Origin: Oceanobacillus sp. J11TS1
GTDB lineage: Bacteria > Bacillota > Bacilli > Bacillales > Amphibacillaceae
Direction of reading: 5' to 3'
DNA length: 64,000 nt
NCBI RefSeq assembly: GCF_018333215.1
Contig: NZ_BORO01000007.1
Span: forward strand, 103,026 to 167,025
Positions 57,873 through 64,000 of the stretch are shown in pieces. Both the position numbers and the translations under genes were made by a program. The stretch's first letter is position 1, and the number at the start of each line of letters is the position of its first letter. The notes beneath the pieces were generated by a model. That model was not told where the DNA came from, did no database searches, and saw nothing but the letters and a program-made list of their open reading frames with translations.

Positions 57873-58304
57873 TTATTTCTTATTAAACTTCACAAGAAAA
57901 TAACCGATGGTCGCTAAGCCGTAAATACCCTGCAAGTTTTTATTTGCTATTGTCAGGTTAGCTTCTTCTGTCTTTTCCTGTAATTGATTTGCTGTCTTAA
58001 GTACGGATGATGTCATGTTATGTGTAGCTCGTCCTGCATCACCGATTAAGTAGAACAAAGGAGATAATTCCTTGATTTGTTGATTTACTTGGTGCAATGT
58101 TTTATTACCTGTTTTTAGGATATCTGTTAATTGCGAAGTTATCTCGTCTACCTTTTCCGGGAGCTGATCCGTTGTTTTTGTTGCACTTTGAATGAGTTTT
58201 CCCAGTCCTCCCAATTTCATAAAAAGAAAACCACTTACTGCTAATAAGCCCAGTCCAATAAGGACAGCTCCAATACCTAATAAAATCAATATCCAGTTAG
58301 CCAT
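57873..58304 (-). CDS. DUF948-family protein, third paralog
   Basis: 143 residues. N-terminal membrane helix (about 4-28), coil with KTTDQLPEKVDEITSQLTDI, then LSPLFYLIGDAGRATHNMTS and a C-terminal GIYGLATIGYFLVKFNKK. It is clearly related to the protein of 57012-57464, in the opposite direction, pointing to a tail-to-tail duplication. GGAGG lies six bases before the ATG. Confidence 0.78.
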   Translation of the reverse strand: MANWILILLGIGAVLIGLGLLAVSGFLFMKLGGLGKLIQSATKTTDQLPEKVDEITSQLTDILKTGNKTLHQVNQQIKELSPLFYLIGDAGRATHNMTSSVLKTANQLQEKTEEANLTIANKNLQGIYGLATIGYFLVKFNKK

Positions 58305-58567
58305 AATAATACCTCCGAATCATTATTTCTAAATACCCCATAAACGATAAATTAAAACGCTCATTTTATTTTAGCATACCACAAAAGATAAGTCATAAAC
58401 TGGGCGACCAACCCATAAAATTTTAATAAGGAATGCTGCTGTCTATTGTATCACTTTGTACATGCTTATTAAACAGCGATGGAATGGCGATACTTTATTT
58501 GAATCCGATGTTTACCTATAAATCGTAACAAGGAATGCAAATTTATGGTAGAAAGGAACGAAGCGAT

Positions 58568-59296
58568 ATGTCAAAAAAGAAGAAAGTGGCCTTTTGGTTT
58601 CTCGGTTTATTTTTACTTATTTTCTTATTACAGTATCCCACGAAGGAAGCAATTAATTCGTCTAATTCTGCTTGGTCACTGCCATTAAACGGAAAAGTTA
58701 TTGTGATTGATCCTGGACATGGAGGGGCAGATGGGGGAGCGGTAGGTTCCGATGGTACAGTGGAAAAAGATATTGCGCTTGAAGTCTCCAAGATTGTTCA
58801 ATCTTATCTTATGCAGCATGGTGCGTTGGTTTATTTAACCCGTGAAGAGGATGTAGATTTAGCTGCAGAAGGGACAAGCGGTCTGGCTAATCGTAAGTCG
58901 GAGGATATACGGAATCGCTTAGCATTTATTCATGAGAAACAGCCAGAATTCTTTATCTCCATCCATTTAAATGCACTGCCTTCTAAACAGTGGCATGGTG
59001 CTCAGACTTTTTATTATCCGAGATTTGAGGAGGGAGAACATCTGGCAACCATGATTCAAGAAGAGATTATCCGTAATTTAGAAAATACAAATAGACAGCC
59101 GCTCGCTTTGGATAAAATGTATCTGCTAAAGCATGCGGAAGTCCCTGGAGCATTAGTAGAGATAGGATTTTTATCAAATGAAGCAGAGCGAGAACAACTG
59201 AAAGATGAAACATATCAGCGGCAAATGGCGGCCAGTATTTATGAAGGAATCTTGCGTTATGTGACAGAAGACGCTGTGGAGGAAGAGGTGGAGTGA
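58568..59296 (+). CDS. cwlD: Spore cortex N-acetylmuramoyl-L-alanine amidase CwlD
   Basis: 242 residues from the ATG at 58568 (GAAAGGAACG ten bases before). One N-terminal membrane helix (about 8-23), then an Amidase_3 domain: VIVIDPGHGGADGGA (zinc His 51), VEKD (zinc Glu 66), FISIHLNA (zinc His) and VEIGFLSN (catalytic Glu). It removes peptides from muramic acid so that PdaA can make muramic delta-lactam in the spore cortex. Order cwlD-salA-gerD-kbaA-pdaB is as in B. subtilis. Confidence 0.92.
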   Translation: MSKKKKVAFWFLGLFLLIFLLQYPTKEAINSSNSAWSLPLNGKVIVIDPGHGGADGGAVGSDGTVEKDIALEVSKIVQSYLMQHGALVYLTREEDVDLAAEGTSGLANRKSEDIRNRLAFIHEKQPEFFISIHLNALPSKQWHGAQTFYYPRFEEGEHLATMIQEEIIRNLENTNRQPLALDKMYLLKHAEVPGALVEIGFLSNEAEREQLKDETYQRQMAASIYEGILRYVTEDAVEEEVE

Positions 59297-59656
59297 TATA
59301 TTGTTTCGGTTTTGCACGCACTAGCTGTTTTTAATGTCTAGTCATGATAAGAAGAGGTTGGGACAAAAAAGTGTAACGTCTAGAAGCTGCACAACATGCA
59401 ATGGAGCGGCGTATATTTCCGAAGCGGGTATTCGCACCAATGATGTTCGGAATCTGCTGGATAAAAAAACTTTTGTCTCTGCCTCTTTCACGTCGTGGAT
59501 AAGTGTGGAGATAGGAAATAATGGACATTAAAACCTCGATTCATTTAAGCAAACTGCAGCTCTATTTAATACAGAAAGAGAAAGCGCCACCACTGAATGA
59601 AGATTTGTTTTATGTTATACTAAAACATGGACAGATTCAAAAAGGATGGTGAGAAT
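59297..59656. other. Gap between cwlD and salA with an inverted-repeat element
   Basis: 360 bp. It holds the inverted-repeat element at 59353-59486; the remainder (59530-59656) should contain the salA promoter, which I cannot place with confidence. Confidence 0.4.
59353..59486. repeat. 134-bp element with imperfect terminal inverted repeats
   Basis: AGAGGTTGGGACAAAAAAGT (59353-59372) is nearly the inverse of ACTTTTGTCTCTGCCTCT (59469-59486). GAGGTTGGGACAAAA-type inverted repeats recur in many Firmicutes intergenic regions. No protein is encoded. Only one copy is in this window. Confidence 0.55.
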
Positions 59657-60715
59657 ATGTTAACGCAAGATGAGGTTATAGAGTTGCTTCGTTCTGTGAA
59701 AGATCCCTTTTTACATAGAAGTTTAGAGGAATTGGATGCGATTAAATCCGTTACGATAAAAGAGGAGAAAAAGCATGTCAGTGTCAAAGTAGGTATTTCC
59801 AAAATGAATACTGGTGAACAAATGGAGCTTCAGCAAGAGATTGTCGGCATTTTAAAACGTAATGGAGCAAATACAGTAGGACTACGGTTTGAACAGTTGC
59901 CAGATGAAACCGTTAAGAAGTATCAATCCGAAGCGGAAAAGGCAAAGGAAGAGTCATTAATAGCTGGTGCTTCTAACACTAAATTTATCGCTGTTGCAAG
60001 TGGTAAAGGTGGCGTTGGTAAGTCAACAGTAACCGTTAACTTAGCCGTCTCCTTAATGCGTTTAGGCAAAAAAGTAGGAATTATTGATGCGGATATTTAT
60101 GGTTTTAGTGTTCCGGATATGATGGGTGTAGAGGAGCGGCCTGTTGTTCGCGGAGAAAAGATTATCCCTGTTGAACGCTTTGGCGTCAAAGTAATCTCTA
60201 TGGGATTCTTTGTGGAAGATAATTCGCCAATCATCTGGCGCGGTCCAATGCTTGGAAAAATGTTAAACAGCTTTTTTACAGAAGTAGAGTGGGGCGAGTT
60301 AGACTATCTATTGCTTGATTTACCACCTGGAACTGGTGATATTGCAATGGATGTTCATGAACTCTTACCGTCTTGTAAAGAGGTTATTGTGACAACACCG
60401 CATCCAACGGCGGCTTTTGTAGCAGCACGTGCGGGACAAATGGCAATAAAAACAGACCATGAGATTCTTGGCGTGGTGGAAAATATGTCCTATTTTGAAA
60501 GTAAGAAAACGGGTGAAAAAGAATATGTCTTTGGCAGAGGCGGCGGAAAAAAACTGGCGGAAGTTCTAAAAACAAAGGTTCTTGGCCATTTATCACTCCA
60601 ACAGCCATATGAGGAAGAGGATGAATTTGCTCCATCTGTCTACCAGGAAGATCATCCAAATGGAAAAGAGTATCATAAGATTGCTGCAAAAATTGTTGCA
60701 AAATTAGAGGAATAA
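59657..60715 (+). CDS. salA: Mrp/NBP35-family ATPase SalA
   Basis: 352 residues, the length of B. subtilis SalA, from the ATG at 59657 (AAAGGATGG eight bases before). N-terminal DUF59/MIP18-like domain (about 1-90), then a ParA/Mrp ATPase with the deviant Walker A ASGKGGVGKST (near 115), DADIYGFSVPDMMG, and LDLPPGTGD. The CxxC of Mrp iron-sulfur carriers is not present in the C-terminal part. In B. subtilis SalA acts on scoC and exoprotease expression. Confidence 0.9.
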   Translation: MLTQDEVIELLRSVKDPFLHRSLEELDAIKSVTIKEEKKHVSVKVGISKMNTGEQMELQQEIVGILKRNGANTVGLRFEQLPDETVKKYQSEAEKAKEESLIAGASNTKFIAVASGKGGVGKSTVTVNLAVSLMRLGKKVGIIDADIYGFSVPDMMGVEERPVVRGEKIIPVERFGVKVISMGFFVEDNSPIIWRGPMLGKMLNSFFTEVEWGELDYLLLDLPPGTGDIAMDVHELLPSCKEVIVTTPHPTAAFVAARAGQMAIKTDHEILGVVENMSYFESKKTGEKEYVFGRGGGKKLAEVLKTKVLGHLSLQQPYEEEDEFAPSVYQEDHPNGKEYHKIAAKIVAKLEE

Positions 60716-60722
60716 TATAGAT

Positions 60723-60765
60723 AACAAATAGGGTGCTTGTTTCTGGAAACAGCGCCCTATTTGTT
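60723..60765. terminator. Terminator after salA
   Basis: AACAAATAGGGTGC pairs with GCGCCCTATTTGTT (one G-T pair) with a 15-base loop; usable in both directions. Confidence 0.75.
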
Positions 60766-60814
60766 TCTAGGTTTTAGAAGAAGGGTACATAGATGAAAAT
60801 TCTTCCTAAATACA

Positions 60815-61417
60815 TTAGCTGGACGAACCACTATTTTCATTGGAAGAGCCTTGGTTACTTTGATCGCTTTCGGATGATTTTTTCTTCGCGGCTTCTTCAA
60901 TGGCTTTATTTATCTTTTCTTGGAATAATGGAGATTGTAATGTTTCTTGGATTGTCTTTTCCAGATGAGCGCGGAATGCTTGGCTTGTCATAATAGCAAG
61001 CATTTGTTTATCCACCTCAGGGTTATTTAATATCTCAATCATTTGCTCTTGAAATTGACTATCATGCATAAGGTCTTTCATAAGCTTCTTTTGCTCGTCG
61101 GAGATGGATTTTGCATAAGTTTTCGTAAACTCAGGGTCTTGGAACATTTTTGTCCAGTTCTTTTTACCTTCTTCTGATGATAAGGCTTTATTTACAGTTT
61201 CTTTTACTTCTTCTGATTCCATAATCAGTTGGTCTTTTAATTCATTGTCGGCTAAGATATCCTTTATGGCCTTTTTGCCTTCTTCTGTCTGTAGAATATC
61301 AACAACCATCTTCTTTGTGGTTTCATACTCCGCATCATGAGATTCGGCGTTGTTTCCACAAGCGGAGATAAATAATATAGATAAGCTTAGGAGTGCAATG
61401 GATACTTGTCGTATCAC
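60815..61417 (-). CDS. gerD: Spore germination lipoprotein GerD
   Basis: 200 residues from a GTG at 61417, with AAGGGGG nine bases before; the longer frame to 61516 is not supported. Lipoprotein signal ending LFISAC, then a helical core (KKMVVDILQTEEGKKAIKDI; FQEQMIEILNNPEVDKQM) and a long Ser/Gly/Asn tail. GerD clusters nutrient receptors in the inner spore membrane (germinosome). Convergent with salA, divergent from kbaA, as in B. subtilis. Confidence 0.92.
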   Translation of the reverse strand: MIRQVSIALLSLSILFISACGNNAESHDAEYETTKKMVVDILQTEEGKKAIKDILADNELKDQLIMESEEVKETVNKALSSEEGKKNWTKMFQDPEFTKTYAKSISDEQKKLMKDLMHDSQFQEQMIEILNNPEVDKQMLAIMTSQAFRAHLEKTIQETLQSPLFQEKINKAIEEAAKKKSSESDQSNQGSSNENSGSSS

Positions 61418-61580
61418 AATATAGCCCCCTTTCTTTTTGTGATTAGATTTGGGGTGAGAACCTAATCTACATGTTCTTAATATGGTTGATAATTTAACAA
61501 AATATACACAAGGCATGGAAGAAAAAAAGAACGCTTCATGATAAAATACGAATGATTGTTTCTATAGGGAGGGTGAAGAA

Positions 61581-62234
61581 TTGAACACAAGAATACTGGT
61601 GAATTTCTTTTGGAAAACATTTTGGCTTGGCGGACTTGCTGGGTTGATTGCGAGCTTTTTCATACGGCCAGCGGAATATCTTACATATCTTTCTCCTTTT
61701 AATGCAATGGAGCTTTTTGGAGTATTTCTTTTCTTTTTGGCGCTTGGTCTGACATTTGCAGCAGTAAGTATGACAGGTTTCTTTGCGTACTTATTCGTGA
61801 ATAGAATGCTTCTGAATTTGTTTAAAGGGTTTTGGCCTACCGTACAAGTTGGTGTTATTATCTTTATTTTATTTGATCTTATTTATTTCCCCTATCGTGC
61901 AGCGGGTGAAAATGTAGCGATATATTGGTTTATACTCATAGCTGCTGCCATGTTAGTGATTGCGTGGATTGTTGCAAAGGTTAAAGCAAAAGAAACAAAT
62001 TCGACAGCTTTTATTCCGGCGCTTTTCTTTATGATTGTTTTTACAACAGTCGAATGGGTTCCTGGTTTAATGGTAGATGGTACTGATTACGCTTGGCTGA
62101 TGGTTGTCCCATTATTGGTATGTAACACCTACCAGATTTTAATGCTTCATCGACTACCTTTTGTCCAAAAAGAATCAACAAAAGGACAACAATCTACACC
62201 GAAGTCGAAAAAGGAACAAACTAAAAAAGCATAA
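61581..62234 (+). CDS. kbaA: KinB-signalling pathway membrane protein KbaA
   Basis: 217 residues from a TTG at 61581 (AGGGAGGG eight bases before). Six membrane helices, beginning NFFWKTFWLGGLAGLIASFF, with RPAEYLTYLSPFNAMELFGV in the first loop, and a Lys/Gln/Ser-rich cytoplasmic tail. KbaA supports the sporulation kinase KinB in B. subtilis. The gene order confirms the call. Confidence 0.9.
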   Translation: MNTRILVNFFWKTFWLGGLAGLIASFFIRPAEYLTYLSPFNAMELFGVFLFFLALGLTFAAVSMTGFFAYLFVNRMLLNLFKGFWPTVQVGVIIFILFDLIYFPYRAAGENVAIYWFILIAAAMLVIAWIVAKVKAKETNSTAFIPALFFMIVFTTVEWVPGLMVDGTDYAWLMVVPLLVCNTYQILMLHRLPFVQKESTKGQQSTPKSKKEQTKKA

Positions 62235-62273
62235 ATTGAAAATGATAACGAATACGTATCATTTCGGATACAG

Positions 62274-62319
62274 AAAAAGGCAGTATCTTTCATCAATAAA
62301 TGAGAGATATTGCCTTTTT
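62274..62319. terminator. Terminator after kbaA
   Basis: AAAAAGGCAGTATCTTTCAT pairs with ATGAGAGATATTGCCTTTTT (two non-canonical pairs) around a short loop. Confidence 0.8.
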
Positions 62320-62423
62320 GAATGCATTTCTAATATTTGAAAGGACCTGGACGCATTTCCTCTAAGACTGTAAATGAAGCTTCTTCTTATCGTAAAAGAA
62401 GTTACAGAAAAATACAGCAGGTT

Positions 62424-63182
62424 TTAATCAATGAGTTCTGCTTCTGCCTTTGCTTGGTTAATCATCTCAGATATCGTAATGAGCCCATACCCTTTATTTT
62501 TCAGGCCTGGAAGAATTGTTTCTAATGCTTCAGCAGTTTGTTTCGCGCTATCAGAAGCATGTAATAGGATAATATCGCCATTATCAGTTTGCTTCATAAC
62601 TTCATCGATAATTGTTTCTACACCAGGATTTTCCCAATCATCCGGATTGACATTCCAATGAACCACTTGGAACTGCATGCTTTCTGCTAACTCAATAATT
62701 TCTTTGTTTAAATGACCATGTGGCGTACGAAGCAGTCGAACATCTTCATATCCTAATTTGGTCATAACCTCTTGTGCTTTTAATAAATCCTTTCTTATTT
62801 CTTCAGGCTCTTGATCTAAATAGCTTTTATAGCGATAACCAAGCAGTCCGATTTCATGTGCCCCGTCTGAAATTGCCTCTAAGATATCCGGATGCCGTTC
62901 AGCCCATTCACCACTGACAAAAAAGGTAGCTTGAACATCTTCTTTCTCCAATGCTTCAAGAATGCTCTCTACCTTTTCCTCTCCCCAGCTAATGTTAAAG
63001 GTTAATGCTATATCTTCTAAATCTTCATTCCCCTTTGATAAAGCTACTGGTTCCTCTTCATTAGAGAAGACAGAGATAATGGAAGGAGTCTGCGTCCAGA
63101 CAAGAAGCACTGCCGCAATAGCTGCCACTGCTAACAAAATCATTTTCTTTGGCTTCAAACGTATTGTGTAGAAATGATTCAA
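62424..63182 (-). CDS. pdaB: Polysaccharide deacetylase-family sporulation protein PdaB
   Basis: 252 residues with an N-terminal membrane helix (about 14-34) and a NodB-type domain. Motif 1, usually TFDDG, reads LTFNISWGEE; motif 2, usually HxxxH, reads EIGLLGYRYKSY without metal His; motif 3 RTPHG is present, and the C-terminal LLHASDSAKQT has the last catalytic His. PdaB proteins are known to depart from the standard site, but the Asn in motif 1 and loss of His in motif 2 suggest a weak or absent deacetylase activity. In B. subtilis it is made in the forespore (sigma-G) and keeps the cortex. AGGGGG precedes the ATG. Confidence 0.85.
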   Translation of the reverse strand: MNHFYTIRLKPKKMILLAVAAIAAVLLVWTQTPSIISVFSNEEEPVALSKGNEDLEDIALTFNISWGEEKVESILEALEKEDVQATFFVSGEWAERHPDILEAISDGAHEIGLLGYRYKSYLDQEPEEIRKDLLKAQEVMTKLGYEDVRLLRTPHGHLNKEIIELAESMQFQVVHWNVNPDDWENPGVETIIDEVMKQTDNGDIILLHASDSAKQTAEALETILPGLKNKGYGLITISEMINQAKAEAELID

Positions 63183-63649
63183 TTTTATTCCCCCTCATTT
63201 TTGGATATAATGTATCATGGGTATCTTAAAACAATGCAAAATGATTCATTGTATTGCTATATATATGTGGTGATAGGAGAGATATGTACAAGCATACAGA
63301 AAATGATTGTCGTAAATGTCAGTAGAAATTTTGTTTGCATATAGAGTGCGGGGGATACTTAGATGGTGAGAAAACTATACTTTCAGCCGCTACGCCTAGA
63401 TGAGGCAAAATGGTATTCATTCATCCTTTGCAAAAATAAATTCTTTAAAAAGAAGAAGGCATCGTCTTACAAAAGACAGCCATATGTAAGAAACTATGAG
63501 GAACGAATGATATAAAAGATAGATTTTATATAACATATCACTTCAAAAGAGAGTATGTTTATTAGGAGGGAAAGTACCTTTTCAGCAGCTATAGATAAGA
63601 TGATTTGATACGATTATCAAATGAATTACATTTTTTTTGCAAAAAGCTA

Positions 63650-63678
63650 TTGCGCTTCTAAAATATCTATGGTATATT
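63650..63678 (+). promoter_or_regulatory. rRNA operon promoter P1
   Basis: TTGCGC (63650-63655), 17 bases, TATATT (63673-63678), preceded by a T-rich run that could act as an UP element. Confidence 0.65.
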
Positions 63679-63745
63679 ATTTTTTGTTGTCACAAGCAAA
63701 CGACATTAACCGAAATTGCTTCGACAAAATACTTCAAAAAAAGTG

Positions 63746-63774
63746 TTGACAACATAAACAAAACATGATAAATT
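63746..63774 (+). promoter_or_regulatory. rRNA operon promoter P2
   Basis: TTGACA (63746-63751), 17 bases, TAAATT (63769-63774), about 140 bases before the 16S gene. Tandem promoters are usual for Bacillus rrn operons. Confidence 0.8.
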
Positions 63775-63805
63775 ATATCTTGTCGCAAAAAACGACAGAA
63801 AAAAA

Positions 63806-63826
63806 TTGCTCTTTGAAAACTGAACA
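63806..63826 (+). promoter_or_regulatory. boxA-like antitermination site in the rRNA leader
   Basis: TTGCTCTTTGAAAACTGAAC fits the boxA element (TGCTCTTTGA) that Nus factors use on rRNA transcripts. Confidence 0.75.
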
Positions 63827-63916
63827 AAACAACCAGTACGAAAGAAGAAAGACAACCTCGTTTTTCTTATTAAATAAGTCAGAAGTTGACTTCTGAAAGC
63901 TAAGAAACAAAAAACT

Positions 63917-64000
63917 TTTATAGAGAGTTTGATCTTGGCTCAGGACGAACGCTGGCGGCGTGCCTAATACATGCAAGTCGAGCGCAGGAAGCAAACGGAA
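63917..64000 (+). rRNA. 16S ribosomal RNA, 5' end (cut by window edge)
   Basis: AGAGTTTGATCTTGGCTCAG and GACGAACGCTGGCGGCGTGC, then CTAATACATGCAAGTCGAGC: the first ~84 bases of a Firmicutes 16S gene. The mature 5' end is estimated from B. subtilis. The base after GATC is T, where B. subtilis has C. The helix-6 start GCAGGAAGCAAACGGAA fits Bacillaceae of the Oceanobacillus/Virgibacillus type, but is too short to name a genus. Confidence 0.95.

Larger units (their letters stand above)
63183..63916. other. rRNA operon promoter region and leader
   Basis: The left part (63183-63600) has no gene I can support. The right part has two tandem sigma-A promoters (63650-63678 and 63746-63774), a small hairpin (TGTCG/CGACA at 63781-63798) and a boxA-like site. 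Confidence 0.7.

Overview
The window looks like the chromosome of a low-GC, endospore-forming Bacillaceae, probably from the Oceanobacillus/Virgibacillus side of the family. The clues are the spore genes (cwlD, gerD, kbaA, pdaB, a CotD-like coat protein, an SspO-like protein), the Bacillus-type roc, qox and sigY loci, the very AT-rich intergenic DNA, and the first ~84 bases of a Firmicutes 16S rRNA gene at the right edge. The genus is an inference only.

Left edge (1-9 kb): a three-gene Lamassu/DdmABC-like (ABC-3C) defence operon (DUF4297/Cap4-type nuclease, small middle subunit, SMC/Rad50-like ATPase). It is followed by decayed DNA holding a broken ykkC/ykkD efflux pair, an orphan membrane protein and a frameshifted fragment, with a GGTTCAA-type direct repeat on both sides. 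9-14 kb: a YitT-family protein, then the complete sigY-yxlCDEFG locus. Two copies of a TGAACG-N16-CGTA motif stand where SigY promoters should be: one before sigY, and one after a terminator inside the locus, before yxlE. 14.5-18.4 kb: the qoxABCD menaquinol oxidase operon with an FNR/Rex-like palindrome upstream. 18.4-29.7 kb: separate metabolic genes (M20 peptidase, MFS pump, bglP-bglA, pncA, a class V aminotransferase, a VOC protein, paiA, a DUF4306 protein).

29.8-40 kb: an arginine catabolism island. RocR (sigma-54 activator) is divergent from rocA, with two activator-like repeats and a clear -24/-12 promoter between them; then rocD, a glutamate dehydrogenase, an NhaC-type antiporter, a YjiH-type membrane protein and rocF arginase. 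Together these would convert arginine to ornithine, P5C, glutamate and 2-oxoglutarate. 40-42 kb: a second, nearly identical DUF4306 gene and an Rpn-family nuclease gene interrupted by a 135-bp structured repeat; a second copy of that repeat lies at 21.6 kb.

42-48.7 kb: sulfur metabolism. One SAM-I (S-box) riboswitch precedes a VOC protein plus an SsuABC-like ABC importer. A second, on the minus strand, precedes a deleted SDR gene and a MetT-like NhaC-family transporter, followed by luxS. 48.7-58.3 kb: CYP152-type P450, coat protein with a sigma-K-type promoter, 6-phosphogluconate dehydrogenase, a racemase-like protein, a YdeI-like protein, an Eis-like acetyltransferase, YihY, and a group of DUF948/YtxH-like envelope proteins. 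58.5-64 kb: the conserved cwlD-salA-gerD-kbaA-pdaB block leading into an rRNA operon with two promoters and a boxA leader.
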